Shown here: positions 12,020 through 24,320 of the stretch, piece by piece
Numbering within the stretch: the first letter of the stretch is position 1
Layout of the letters: each line of letters begins with the position of its first letter
DNA from: Angiostrongylus vasorum
Lineage: Eukaryota > Nematoda > Chromadorea > Rhabditida > Metastrongylidae
DNA: 64,000 nucleotides
NCBI GenBank assembly: GCA_018806985.1
Contig: JADANN010000183.1
Span: 62,001-126,000 of the forward strand
Direction of reading: 5' to 3'
The notes under the pieces: model-generated
The model's database searches: none
Told to the model about the DNA's origin: nothing
Seen by the model: the letters and a program-made list of their open reading frames with translations, nothing else
Translations under genes and position numbers: made by a program

Positions 12020-13052
12020 ATGAGAAGACTCACTGAAGTATCGCGAAAGTGCAAGAAACCACTCTATCTCACTTTCATCAATTCAAAGGAAGCTTTTGAC
12101 TTTGTAGAGATAGAAGCAGTCATAGAAGCCCTCGACAATCACGAAGTCCCTACTCAGCCTATAAGGATTCTTCTTGAGCTGTGTAAAAGTTCTACAACCA
12201 AGATATCTCCATGGTACAACGATATTAACATCGACATGAGAAGAGGAGTTCTCATAACACCAAACATTAGCCAAGCTGAACGAAAGCTTGCCGACTTTGA
12301 TAAAGCCTATGGAAAAATTTGTCTTCAACTAAATCTCACAAAGACGATGCTCATGATGACCAACAGATTGCTTACGTATACCTCATTAACGCTCAACGGA
12401 ATGAATATCTCCGAATGCTCCACTTAAGCCTATGTAGGTCGGGAAATCAACATGATGAACTACTTAGCTCCAGAGTTGAGCAGAAAAAGATGAGCAGCTT
12501 CGGGACGTTTCAAGAGCATCGATGATGTAGTGAGGAGAACAAAGAACACCTGACTCTGTGCCCACCTTTTCGACTCAACGATACTTCCTGCCTTAACATA
12601 TACACAAGGAACCTGGTCGATGCCTAAGTAGGATGAAAGATCACTCAGCATTATTGAACGCACAGTCGAAAGTGCGATGCTAGGAGTATCCCGTGTCGCA
12701 CAAGTCAGGAAAGGGATCCGAAGCTCCTACCAAAGCTAATGATTAAAAATCACAGACACCGTTCTGTACGCCATAAGTCGAAGATAATGTGGGGCGGACA
12801 CGTAATGCGTATGAACTACAACCGATAGACAGGAGCCGTTAGTGACTGCATTCAACGGGATGTCAAACATACCGCAGGAATACCATCGAGCCGATGGTTA
12901 GAGTTCACGTAAATCGTGGTGGAAAAGTGCGATGCTCACCGAGTCAGTAGGATGAGCAGAATCCACTGGGCTACTCCTGTACGCGACAAAGAAAAATACA
13001 AGGTTTACATGCGCCCGCTCGAATCACTCGACGATCAACGGGACGGCATGTG
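12020..13052 (+). pseudogene. RTE LINE relic (RT palm to C-terminus)
   Basis: Starts around RRLTEVSRKCKKPLYLTF and EAFDFVEIEAVIEAL (position of the first RT catalytic Asp). It jumps across a deletion from NIDMRRGV to LITPNISQAERKLADFD, so the FADD-box segment is missing. It then runs through LNLTKTM, TLNGMNISECS and VERTVESAMLGVSR with frame breaks, to SRIHWATPVRDKEKY and LESLDDQRDGM-stop at about 13050. The 36000-38275 element is the same family. The catalytic aspartate pair is absent, so it is dead. Confidence 0.8.
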
Positions 13053-13198
13053 ATAGGCGACTGGTGGTCCATTTTTCGAAGCCCACAAAAAATACTAGGG
13101 AGTAAGCAATATTTTGGGAAACATTCAATCACATTATGCAAACGCGTAAGACGAAGCGTCTTCAAAAAATGACCTATCTGATGGACATCCTTCAAGAA

Positions 13199-13202
13199 GA
13201 TA

Positions 13203-13249
<47 letters not shown>
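13199..13249. repeat. (TA)n microsatellite
   Basis: About 50 bases of nearly pure TA, with one interruption near the start. Tyr/Ile-rich open frames crossing it on both strands are artefacts. Confidence 0.95.
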
Positions 13250-13251
<2 letters not shown>

Positions 13252-13706
13252 TTGTACAAACACATTTCTGTATGTCCTTCTTGTAACACAGCTAAGTTTA
13301 AAACTTCTACAATGCTTCCATTGCGTTCTATTTTACACACGTTCACGGCCCTTAAAGCATATTTTGAAGTAACCTGGAGCATAAAAAACTGGAACATTAT
13401 CAGTCCAACCCCATTTTACAGACCAATTTGAAAGTTATCAGCAATTTTTTATGAATACACAAACTCCGAACTTCACCATCGTATTTGACAAAGTACTGGC
13501 GCGTAACAAGAACTCCTTCTTCTGCACCACCGAAAAAACCATTTCCTAGCAAGATCGTTGTAAAATCCCAGTGAACGATACCTTTCCGTCTTCTAATTGT
13601 GCTTGTGCAGAAAATAAAAATGAAGCACAATCGTAGAAAAGAGCACCATTCTTTGTAAACACGTCAGGGTACGATTTAATTAGGTACCTGTACACCATAA
13701 AACAGA
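13250..13706. other. Spacer interval without recognised gene
   Basis: A 76-codon minus-strand frame at 13400-13630 is unremarkable. Nothing supported. Confidence 0.4.
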
Positions 13707-13985
13707 GGGCGCGTGTGGCACAGAGGTCGGAAGAGCACTGTAATACACGTGGGGTCGATCCCTGCGCTCGTGCTCACCAGGTCCCCCATCTCGCCGGGAT
13801 CGGCAAATTGGTACCAGACTTGTCTTGGCGGATGGCAACACTATCTTGATACATCGGTATGCCACAGCGAGTCATTGCGTAGGTCAAATATGCATTCACT
13901 CACGTCCAACGTTGGTTAATGAAGTCGAGTGCGTGGCGCATCACTCAGGAAATCATCAAGGCCGAGACCTTTGTCCTTTTTATCC
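13707..13985 (+). repeat. SINE-A, near full length
   Basis: Head GGGCGCGTGTGGCACAGAGG with box-A character, box-B-like GGGGTCGATCCC, TCGCCGGGATCGGCAAATTG, TTGATACATCGG, GCATTCACTCACGTCC, GATGAAGTCGAGTGCGTGGC-type tail and TTTGTCCTTTT end. Confidence 0.88.
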
Positions 13986-15214
13986 TAAGTAGAGTTGAAG
14001 CAAACACACATGAGAGACTTGATCTGCAGTACAAGACAGAAAGACATGAAATGACCTCGTAAATGTCAGGAAAACACTTGAATTTATGAGAACGAAAGTC
14101 ACGACGACATAGGCTGCAGTGGGAAAACTAGCCGCCTTATCAATTCTGGGATTCAAAGGAGAAATATGGGAAAGGCGAGAATTTGAAGACACTTTTTTAA
14201 AAAGTGAAGAACAGCACTCACGAATAATAGAAGCGAGTTAGCTCCACTCCGACAAGGCTGCGCTATAATAAGCGACGGTAACAGAACGTCCTGGATATCC
14301 CGCTTTGCTCCAACAAGAAGACGAAACTATTCCGGCTTGCTGCAGTCCATAAGTCGTGGTTTCCACGTTTTTCGCGGCTGAGAAACCCACTCGAACAATT
14401 GGGAGGCATTTCGCCTATGAGGACAATGAAGTCATTCAACAAATTGCAACGGAAATAAAATCACTGAAAAAATTTTGCATCACTAATCATGTTCACCGCA
14501 GATGGGGTGTTTCTTCTACAAGCTCGAAAAGCCATCAATTCGGCAAATGGTCTGAATATCGTAAAACTATCTCCAGATGTCCGAAGAACCATTTCCTTAC
14601 GAATGTGTTGCCCAAGTAGAAAATTTCCGACGATTATGTAGTGAACGGAGGTGATTATTCAATTTCACATTTTTTATCATTACTAATTTCTATGGTGTAT
14701 AACTCTAAGATGCTCTGTTCCAGCAATCAAATCGAAAAATCGCAACATCCTTGGAAAAGAAAAAGTTTAAGAGGGACAACAACGACATCATCGATATCCA
14801 CATAGGTGAATGAAACGAGTAATCCCATCAGATAACAAAAGTTAAAATTGACGTCAACCATAGATCGATGCCGCAAGTCAGATCTGAATATTGTGTTCAG
14901 CTTGTTAGTGAGAGATGACAAGTCACACTTTTTGCATAAAGCCATACGACTGACTTTTAATATTAAGATAGCTTCGACATACTACTTCCTCGCTGATCCA
15001 TTACCGGGACAGATCGGTTGTGTAGTTGAGTTGTGCTGATACATTACTGAGGAGATCGGTTGTGTACTTGAACTGTTATGTGAAGGAACAAAAAACTCTG
15101 TAGGAAACAAAATGGTTTGATTTTTTGAGCAGTAGCTACAAACTATAGTTATGTGAATTGACTCAAAACTAGTAGACCACCTTAACTTATTATTTACTGC
15201 ATACTGTTTTTAAT

Positions 15215-15470
15215 GGCAGGGTATACTGCGAAATATAGCTTCAATGATGCTGAGATATTTGCAAAGGTGCGGACCGCGGGTGTTTGCGGTGGGGAACGAA
15301 CGCGCTATTGTCCTTTCCGGGGAGTAACGCGTTCACCACCACACGATGCGGGCCCTTCGTTTCGTCTGTCTCTCAGCTGGTTCTGTCGATCTCTGCCGTC
15401 AACGGTCACCCATTAGCTGGATTGATCTAGGGAGCCCAAATCGGCAATGAACCCATTTAAACTGAGGCTG
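15215..15470 (-). repeat. SINE-B (right arm)
   Basis: Mirror of 4195-4445. An open frame at 15213-15416 is only the SINE read through. Confidence 0.85.
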
Positions 15471-15924
15471 TAGTTATAATCACAGTCTTAACTTATTATT
15501 TACTGCTTACTCTTTTTAATGTCAGGGTATATTGCGAAATATAGCTTCAATGATGCTGAGATATTTGCAAGGCGAGAATTTTTGAAAAATGAGAAGGGAA
15601 TAAAAACAAAATGAGAATGCTAGACAACTTCTATTTGGCCGAGTTCATAAGCGTCGGCCAGAAAGAATAAGAAAGTGGGCAGGAACTGAAGAACAGAAGA
15701 TCGATTACAGCCATAACCGATGAACGCGAGATAGTGAATGCTGGACGTGTCGATTCTCAGTGGCTAACATCGATGGTTGATCACGAGTGCTTCCAGCTAC
15801 GGTAGCTGCACAATAACTCCGTATTTTCCGCAGATGTTGCTCCATTAATCCTGACGAGACAAACTGGACAAAATCTCTACTAGTTTGATGTCAAATGTTT
15901 CTGGATTCGGTGTCGATTTAAGTT

Positions 15925-16225
15925 CTGTAAAGCTGAGATTTTGCCAAACTCCGGACCGCAGGTGTCTGCTGTGGGGAGCGAACGCGCTAATATCCTTCAG
16001 CTTAACTGGGTTCAATGCCGATTTGGGCTCCTCAGATCAATCCCGTTGACAGGTGATTGCTGATGGCAAAAGAACGATAGAACTAGCTGAGAGACAGGCG
16101 AAACGAAGGATCCGCATGGTGTGGTTGTGAGCGCGTTACTCCCCGGAAAGGACAGTAGCGCGTTCGTTCGCCACCGCGTGCACCTGCGGTCCAGAGTTTT
16201 GCAAATATCTCAGCTTCGTTGAAGA
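15925..16225. repeat. SINE-B inverted pair (right arm)
   Basis: Mirror of 3435-3735: a partial minus-strand head at about 15925-16005, followed by a plus-strand copy at about 16005-16225. Confidence 0.8.
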
Positions 16226-16234
16226 CCATGACTT

Positions 16235-17230
16235 TGTTAGAAATATCTTAGCTGTTCAATTTCCAGTTGGCCCTGGAGATACTATAAGGAAATGGGAGCG
16301 CAGGCGATAGGACAACGATTGGGATCAAGCATTGCCATCGCCGCTTGGTCTAAGGTTAAAGCTTAGTTTTCAACGCATAGATAAATGTTCAGTGATCTGC
16401 TCTTAGCAAGACAAGGTGGGCAAATGTTTTAGATTCTTGAACAAGCAGTCGGGATACATAAATTTCAGACCAGGAAAAGCTAAGGAGCTGTGGCCTCGAC
16501 TCTCAAGCTTTCAAAAACACCTTTTCGAAAGTGACCAAATCAAAAGCATTATCGAAAACCAAGAAGTGAAAATCTGCAGGCCTGTGTAATCTGTTAGCCC
16601 TAAGGTGGACCCAAAAGACGAATGTCTCACCGTCACACGTGACTTGGCACCGTTATCAGATTAATTTTTTTTAACATAATAGGTTGGATGTAGGAGGTTG
16701 GAGGGGATAGAGGGTGCAGCCCAGTGGTCGGGGGTGCCCTGCAATACATGTGGGATCGATTCCCGCTCCCAGGGCCCACCAAGCCCCCCATCCTTCCGGA
16801 GTCGGCAAATTGATATCATACTTGTTTGGAAGGATAGCAACACTTATTCGATACATCAGTAGGTCACTGCGAGTCATTGTAAACACCAGATATGCATTCA
16901 TTCACCAGCAACGATGCTTAGTAAAGTCGATTGCTTGATGCATCCCTCAGCGATTGCTCAACGCCAAGAGCTTTCGTTTGTTTAACTGTGGTGGATCTCA
17001 ATCGTTATCGAGCGTGGATAACACACATTTGGCCCCACACCTTATAAAATGGTGAGTGTTTTTTAAACAAAGTGGCGTTGATTTGTATAATACATCTCAT
17101 TCAATGCTGCAGACAGTTCGTCGAATTATATGGATGGCATCACATAAAATATTTCTAGGCTCCGAAGGAGGCGTAGTCGCTGAGGCATAATCCATCGAGT
17201 CACAGCAACAACAACAAGAACAACTGAAAC
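16235..17230 (+). pseudogene. Degenerate Penelope-like element (right arm)
   Basis: Mirror copy of 2430-3425. RT-like pieces lie at about 16240-16650 (plus), a SINE-A at 16710-16977, and the PLE-end motif at about 17155-17190. Confidence 0.6.
16710..16977 (+). repeat. SINE-A, right arm
   Basis: Mirror of 2685-2955. Head GGTGCAGCCCAGTGGTCGG, then GGGATCGATTCCC, body, and tail CAACGCCAAGAGCTTTC. It differs from the left copy by C/G homopolymer lengths near 16712-16733. Confidence 0.85.
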
Positions 17231-18219
17231 CAAGCTTGAGTCAGCTCAATGAGGCGTTTCGCAAGAATTATATCTTTGACATCATTTTTCTAGTTCGCAC
17301 TTCTGTAAGAGATTAGTGGTGGTGTGAAAACTGTAATCTTTGGTAGTAAAATGGTTATCTTGTGTATTCCGCAAATAGAGTGAAACTCCTGGGAACGATT
17401 CCGATATCATCTGAGGGAATAATTAAGGAATCTTGAAACCCATCCTCGCATTAGTTGGATGAATATGACAGAATTATTGTGTTTGACATATAAGGAACGT
17501 TATCGCAATCGAAATGTCAAATGTCACTTATTTAAATCGAGTAAGAAACATGTTAAAGCAACAACTGATATACTTCATCACAAAGCGGAAACTATAGTAT
17601 CAGTCAGGGATGCGGGATGATGCTGCTGCCGGCCTAAGATTAGTCATAAAACACAAAACATAGGGAAGTTCAGTGTTGATCAACCCTTCAGGATTTTTTT
17701 CATGAATTCCATCAGACTAAATACTATAAGGATGAGTGAATGAATATTTGACCTAAGCAATACTTATGGGGCCAATCAAATCAGTGTTTTCATCCTACGA
17801 AAGGAGTTTCGTTCCAGTTGACAAAACCGAGTGAGTGGAAGGCATGTTTTCCCTCTGCCCTGGAGTAGAAACACGGACAGTATGTGCATTGTGCAGCAAC
17901 TCTAGCTTCGGTGCTACACACGTCCAGGAAATCTTTAGATGAATATTACGCACATCATAATATGGAAGGCAACAAGAAGGCGACTGGTACCAGGGCATGC
18001 CGTCGTACTGTTATCTGAAGGAGAAGCTGCACTGCTTATTATCGGGATGTAAATCTGTCGATGATTGTTTTATCCTTTGTTTTCAACAAGAGCAGGTTTT
18101 AAATTATTAAAAGAATTTAAAAGGGTAGAGTAGTTTAACCTGTAGGAAATCATGAAGTAGCATATAAAATTTACGCTAAAGAAGCCGAGGAAATACTTAT
18201 TTTTAATGCAGCAATATTT

Positions 18220-18605
18220 TTTAAAAGCCAATTTCTTCCTATTTACTTAATTACTTGGATAATTGGATGGCCTGTCTTCACTGGTTGTGAGGGCACCTGC
18301 ACAATTTTCATTATTTCGGTGTTTTGCTGGTTTAGACACTGTGGTTCCCTGGAGTGCAGGGACCAGCCAAGCCAATGTCTGCACCAGATCGTCACCACCA
18401 TAAGCAGTTACTGCAGTTGTGGATCAGAGAGAGATTCGCTACAATGCAACTAGTTTGATGCCAGGATGGTGGTGTAACTGGGCTTCCTGTTGGAAGCACC
18501 AGACATCTTCCCAGCTTTGGAGACACTGCTGGGAGAATGAATCCCCTCACTGTACATCGCATCCTGACAACCAGGAATGCCTCCCAGCCACGATGAGGCG
18601 GTAAA
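18220..18605 (-). repeat. ~370-bp repeat with RTE-like 3' tail (right arm)
   Basis: Mirror copy of 1050-1440. An open frame at 18419-18604 crosses it but is not shared with the independent copies at 45361 and 49375, so it is not taken as a gene. Confidence 0.65.
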
Positions 18606-18699
18606 CCGTTGGGGGGATTTCACTCTATCCTACTTAAGCATGAATAGTCTTCTTTGTTCTCGTTTTTGCTGACAGGATTACTGCACAAGTTCGATTATG

Positions 18700-19600
18700 A
18701 GTTGTGTTCACATTGGTGCATCTAGATATCTTGAAACCACCATGGTTTTCGACTTTTAGGATGCTAGAGTTCATGATTTTAGCTTTTTGGAGAAAATACT
18801 AGGTAGCACCTTGTCCAACTTTTGCGTTGAAGAACGTTATTTTTCATAAATCTTTTGTCGACTGTGAAAACCGTTTGACAGTATTGGAACGAATGGATTT
18901 CTATCAGCGCTTACCTACTATACCTTCGGGATTCAGTGAAAATTGAGAACGACATGAAGAAGGAATTAGCTCTCGCTGTTCTCAAAGAAATCACCGGCCA
19001 ACTTAAGAGCCCTAAGATTCGTGATCACTTTTTTCCATTTAACATTCCTCCAGTTACTCTTTCATGAAGCGGTGGCGTGGGCTAACACTCCAACTAACTC
19101 ATGAATACTGCGCACCACCCACAGAGCGCTCGAACGATGTTTTCTGAAATATGACTGGAACGAACGATATTTAGCCATAATGCGAAGCCCTGATCTCCGT
19201 AGTCTTTCTCATCTGCGAGACTCGGGAGAACATATATTGGGAGCTAAAGATCGATCGGCCAGTCAAATAATGAGAAGAACAGACCACAGATGGACGAGAA
19301 GAGCTATAGGTTGGACTCCACGAGAATGCAGTCGTCCCTTAGGATAACAGCCTGCTCGTTGGGTTAACGTGTTTGTTAACTAAAAAAAGTGTGCTAGCAG
19401 CTGCAATTGTTTCACAGATCACAGTACGAGGCTGTCATGCGCCACCATGCTCAAATAAAACTACCACTATGGACGACGGTTGCGAGGGAAAAAAAGGAAT
19501 GGCAAATGTGCTGGGGTCCGCACAACTGACAGCGGGCCGTCCAGGTAACCAAGTAAGTAAGTGGACAACTAGAAGTCCCCCTAAGATTTTGTCGCAGTAT
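18700..19600 (+). pseudogene. Decayed RTE-type LINE, RT and C-terminal part (right arm)
   Basis: Mirror copy of the relic at 60-960 in the left arm. Fragments of the RT palm occur around 18850-18960, the motif RRTDHRWTRRAIGWTP around 19270-19325, and the terminal EWQMCWGPHN-stop around 19496-19530. The same frame breaks are present, so they predate the inverted duplication. Confidence 0.75.
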
Positions 19601-19657
19601 GGCTGTTCTTTTTTGCAAATAACTCCTTTGTTTTATCCTTATCGAAGGTCTTTATTT

Positions 19658-20934
19658 TTTATCAAAGACTTTTCTTTCACAATTTTTGCAAGTCGAATTT
19701 AACTATGTACACGTGTGGGTAGGTTTTTTTTCTAAATTTTCTTCTTGATTGAAAAATTAAACGCAGTTAATATAAAGATTTATTGGGGCCACATTTCAGC
19801 GCGTTTGTCTGCTTCAGAGATGAAATGATTGGAGCCAATTGGTCACAGTCGTTACATTTTGCGATGTCGGTTTTCGTAGTCTAATCGAGTCTACATTGCA
19901 ATTTGGTCATTTCACCTTAACTTTGTTGTAGTCTGCGATCGAGAATAATATTCATCCCACTACAAAAGAACTTGTAGCCAGAAATTTTAATCGATTTCCT
20001 TGCTACACAACAGTGAAATCCATCTATGTCACTTTTCATTCCTTCCTATCATTGAGTGGTTCAAGCCAGCGCCTACTTAGCCTCCACTCGTCTTTTTCGT
20101 CGTCTTCAATGTTGAGCAGTTGGAAACCCTTGCTGGAGATGTACGGATGGCACGAACCTTTTCGCATTTTACATTTAACATTACTATTAATGGCGAAACC
20201 AAGAAGTAGCATGTGAACTCCTGCTATTACGTTCAATCGTAATGAGTCATTAATCTGTTATTGGAAACCGCTGTCCATAGCATGCAGTGCTGCTGCGCAC
20301 GACATCATCCCCTCTTTGAAAAAAAACGGCCGTGTAACCTTTTTTTTCGAAGTGTTTTCCACATTAAATCCTGATTATCTCTGCTTCCTTCAGCACTTTT
20401 GGTTTGCGTCGATGCGCTAACACATCGTTTAGCACCACTGATCGACGAACATATTACTAATTACCAAACTCTGATTATTTACGCTCACCGTTTCAACGTC
20501 ATTTCAAAGAAAAAAGGACAAAACATTCTTCTATCCTTTAAATAATCACAAATACTGAAGATTTCCTGTCAATAAACCCAGACATGGTGGGCCGAAATGG
20601 CTAGTAAACCATGGAAACATCAAGCACAGAACGTAGTTGAGAGGATATCACTCTGCGACAAAATATTTGTGTTAGCTGGTTGCATTATTCGACGTATTCA
20701 AAAGTTCACTACGGTGATGGCCAGGGTGCTGCTACATTAATTCGTAAGCAATTCAGCAATTTTACGAGCTTATGGCGGCAAGGTGATTGGCATGAAGATA
20801 TACCGGAAGACATCGAATCGCTACCTTTACCTGGTTTTCTCTTTTTATACTAGCCACATAATCAATTTGAAACACAATCGTTTCAAGCGAAAATTAACAC
20901 GCGATGCTGGTGACACCTCATATACACTTATTAA
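19658..20934. other. Interval without recognised gene
   Basis: Between the giant inverted repeat and the ASP-region inverted repeat. Open frames of 60-70 codons only; nothing supported. Confidence 0.45.
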
Positions 20935-21199
20935 CCATCCCTCATTCGTCTCAATAGTTGTTTGTCTTCACTAGCGTTTCCTACGGTGCTCGTCAACAAG
21001 GTGTCTATAAAACTGACGAAATCAAATTTTTATTCAACAACTCTATTTCTTCTTTTAATCATAAATTTCGTACAACAGAAAAGTAGGCAGTTGGAGTAAA
21101 AGAACAAAAAGTAGCTCATTTCCTGCGTCTCAGGAAACGGAGGCACTCGTATTATGTGCTATTCGTTTATAACCAGCTCTCAAATTACTCTTATCTTTT

Positions 21200-22496
21200 T
21201 TAGTAGGAACAGAGACCAACAGCTCCATCGCAGTTGTTTGGACCTGTTGGACAAGCGCTGCATACTGCACCGATAGGGTAGATGCTGGCTCCGACGACGT
21301 TCACTCTAAAGCAAGCGGAAACATCTTCGAAACGTTAAGGAAATGGAGAGTTTAGGCTTAGAAAAACTTACGGATCTCGGTACATGCAAGAAGTGAAGTA
21401 AAATCCATTACAAAGTTGAGTTGCACAACCTACATACCTGTTACTACCCCAAAGAACCTGGAACAAGTTTGTGATTCAAGGGCATGCAGATGCCTGCGAT
21501 TATAGTCGCTGAAGAGACAGCACAAACCTTGCTAACTCTTGTCACCGTTCTTTGCGTGCGTTGAAGAACATCAGGCGTTAATAACATATTCGAAGGAATG
21601 CCATTTCCACCGAGTTCATTGGTGAACGTTCCAATTGCCTGCAGTGGTAAGAATGAAACGCAGGGAATAAATGGTATAAAAATTGATAAGGTGTTGAAGC
21701 GCTTTAAAATAACTCCATTTAAAAAACTATTCAGTTACACTTCAATTCCTGACTGCCATACTAGCGGCTGCCTAAAGGCGAACTTTCTTGGCTCACATTC
21801 TGAATGGCTCCCAGCAAGTCTGTAGCAGTAGTTTCGAGGATATGAATATTTTCGTTGTAACCGGGTCGAGCAGAGGGGGATGACGGTTGTCTGTCGCACA
21901 ATCTCACATGATTCAGCGCTAGCTGCTCTGCTTGGCAGTCATACTCCTAAAATACCTTGGACGGCATCAGAAATCATGAAGAAGGTGCTCCAATTGAATA
22001 AATGCAACATTCTACCATCAGGTCCATTCTTGAAGCCGGTGGCGCGTTCTCATTTGCATATTCGCCGTTTCTTGCAAGTCCTCTTGCGACGAGCGATCTA
22101 AACAAGAGAGGCTTTTTTGCGGAAGTGTATTACTCCTTTCGATTTCAAAGAAGGTGGCAAACATTTGTAAAAGTCGCGCATTTATCCGGGCTGTTCTCGC
22201 ACGTACGGATCCTACGTTTGAGTCGGAAGCGAAACACCTGCTGACGCAGAAAAAAACCTACGTATACTTGTACATAGTTGTTATAAATATATGCTTATAC
22301 ATGAGACTTAAGAACAGCAAAACGGCAAGTGTTCAAAAGAAGCTCTTCACAGTGCTACTTATCATTTATTTATTGTTTTTTTGGTGGGATTGTGAAAGTG
22401 TTTGACGGAGTGGATTTCGATCTAGCGAATCTTCTGTGTAATAATAAATATTTAATAACAACCTCTAATTTTCTTACCAAGGAAAATAGTGAATTA

Positions 22497-22547
<51 letters not shown>

Positions 22548-24122
22548 TACATACCATTTTTTTGACGTATTACCTGAAATTATTATGTATTCCCAGCGCG
22601 ACTTCTCTGAAGGTGGAACTGAATGCAGTACTTGGGCATTCAGTACTCGGTCTTCTAGTTGTCGTTGGCACTGGTCTCATATCGTTCACACATAGCCCAT
22701 TTTCACAAAAAGCAGGATTGAATCTAGTGCACTGTTGGTCGTTTTGACATGGCATTCCAGAGCTGTAGACTCGGGCTCCTCTTCGCACATTGCTGAAGGA
22801 GCAACAGAAAATGCTTCTCTATGTCTGAGAGTGCTAATGTTTTGTACTGTGTTACTCACGGTGTCGAGAAGACGCAAGACGCAGCCGAACTACCCCCCAC
22901 ATGGCACTAGAGCATCCAACAGAAAGTGTCCTCGCACGAATCATCTGAGAAAAAACTACTAATTCACGTTTTTAAGGATATTCCTAATTTTACCTACGTT
23001 AGCAAATGGAAGCAATGCTGCATTGCCATCGAAAACATTGTTAGCTGGCCACATCACGTTCGAAATGTCTGACCACTGCAGTATTGCAGCTCGGAGGGGT
23101 AATTGTCGTTCGATTGCTGAGGAACCCGCTCCGTATCTAAGTCATTAAAATTCAAATGACACTTGTAACGATGGAATGCCCTCGTGATTTAGGTAATTTT
23201 AGTGAAAGTAATATTACCCCTAACTTAACTTACAAAACATAATTCCTCCCGTTTGCGGGCCTTATTGGCGGTGGGTTTTGAGGACAGTTGGCTACAGCTT
23301 CCTGAGCTAATCTTTCCAGATCACAGTTCCATGCCTGCAATTGTCAACATTCAAGCACTGCCTCTATGGTGTTGGTGTGCCGGTGAATGTGAATGTTAGT
23401 ATTTACACTTGCACTGCGCAATAAGGACGCTTGTAGTACAACATTAAGAGATACGCTGTGATATACATGTGCTGGTTGTCTTGATCCCGCACAACGGGTT
23501 ACCAACTTTCCGTCTTTCCGTGCTTTGCAAATCAGTGCTACACTTGTCAGCGACAATGATATGATACATCGGTGGGCCACCGGAATTATTGTAAAATCCA
23601 GATATGCACTGAATGACCTCTCACGATAGTTGATATACGCGAACACATTTCGCATCTCTCAAGGTCTGATGAACACCGCAAGCTTTATCACCTATCATTT
23701 ATTCTGCAGTGGTGAAGACATTTAAAATATATGGATATTAATTTCAAGACGAAAAGAAAAGCAAAGATCTTACCAATTTAGCCATGTTCCTTGCCGACGG
23801 TAGCGGGTTTTGTGCTTGAAAATTTCCTTGAGCAACATTTGAGCGTACTTCATTAAGCATGTCGAGAGCTTCTGCTCTATTTTTGGTCAGTTAGCGTTAA
23901 TCCTTGACATCCAAAAGCTTAAGGAGAACACTCGATAGAATTCTTCGACGTGTGGAACAATAAAGGAAATAATTGCAAGCACTTACGGGCTTCGAAAGGA
24001 CCACCAGAAAACACATGACGCAAAAGCTACAAAAAACAAATCTATGTGATGAGTTCTAAAGCGTAAAATTCAAGCCGTTCACCAACCGTGCTACAGAGAA
24101 CCACCAGTGCCGCTAGGAACAT
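21200..24122 (-). CDS. Double-CAP Ancylostoma secreted protein (ASP-1 type), with a 1-base break
   Basis: Secreted SCP/TAPS (CAP) family protein of the hookworm ASP-1 type, a class released by infective larvae; no enzymatic role is implied. Twelve exons fit in phase: 24122-24083, 24026-23987, 23876-23774, 23334-23234, 23136-22998, 22944-22860, 22792-22574, 22097-22016, 21946-21797, 21638-21528, 21457-21372, 21305-21200. Codons total about 420, close to the usual ASP-1 length. Exon 1 gives a hydrophobic signal peptide (MFLAALVVLCSTV). CAP domain 1 spans exons 3-6 (LDMLNEVRSNVAQG, WNCDLERLAQEA). A Cys-rich hinge (GMPCQNDQQC..FCENGLC) and a Thr/Arg linker follow, then CAP domain 2 from FREVALGIHNNF to a Cys-rich end (CSACPTGPNNCDG). 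Exon 6 is one base short: its G run at 22893-22898 needs one more G to join TMWGG..ASCVFSTP to NVRRGARVY. This is either a true frameshift or a homopolymer error. The usual CAP histidine motifs are replaced in both domains. Confidence 0.9.
22499..22546. repeat. (TA)n microsatellite in ASP intron 7
   Basis: Nearly pure TA tract of about 48 bases. Ile/Tyr-rich frames on both strands are artefacts of it. Confidence 0.95.
23430..23695 (+). repeat. Diverged SINE-A in ASP intron 3
   Basis: Body segments (TTTCCGTGCTTTGCAAATC, GATACATCGGTGGGCCACCG, ATATGCACTGAATGACCTC, GATGAACACCGC) follow the SINE-A order but are strongly diverged. Its counterpart is present in the inverted pseudogene copy, so it was inserted before that duplication. 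Confidence 0.7.
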
Positions 24123-24320
24123 AGGTGTGCAGTGCTCAACTAGGGGATTTCGCGCCTTATAAACACTACCGATTTCGCAATAATTTTCGATTAGTCAAAT
24201 TTTTTTTGTTCAGCTGTTGACCCAAAGTGAAGTAAACTGTTTTTAGTGTGTTTAAAGTGCTGTTTTGAGGTCTGACGTAAAAGGCTATTATGCGGTCTCC
24301 GAATTAGAATAATACCTAAC

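Larger units (their letters stand above)
14136..19657. repeat. Right arm of giant inverted repeat
   Basis: Reverse complement of 1-5526, separated from it by a spacer of about 8.6 kb (5527-14135) that is not itself symmetrical. It may extend past 19657, because its partner is cut off by the window start. All elements annotated in the left arm recur here in mirror order and opposite strand. Confidence 0.95.
20935..24320. repeat. Left arm of ASP-region inverted duplication
   Basis: Pairs in inverted orientation with 25455-27115. Outer edge: ATCCCTCATTCGTCTCAATAG here versus CTATTGAGACGAATGAGGGAT near 27090. Inner edge: TTAGAATAATACC around 24310 versus GGTGTTATTCTAATTCGG around 25470. The right arm lacks about 1.7 kb of this arm. 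Divergence is clearly higher than in the giant repeat: six differences in the 103-base third exon. Confidence 0.9.

Noticed and set aside
1..19657. Maverick/Polinton or other large DNA transposon bounded by the giant inverted repeat
   Set aside because: No polymerase B, integrase, protease, packaging ATPase or capsid-like frame was seen in the spacer. Its contents are unrelated dead retroelements.
22370..22565. Membrane-like ORFs rich in Ile/Tyr (also at 13134-13397 and 49132-49314)
   Set aside because: Produced by (TA)n microsatellites read in frame on both strands.
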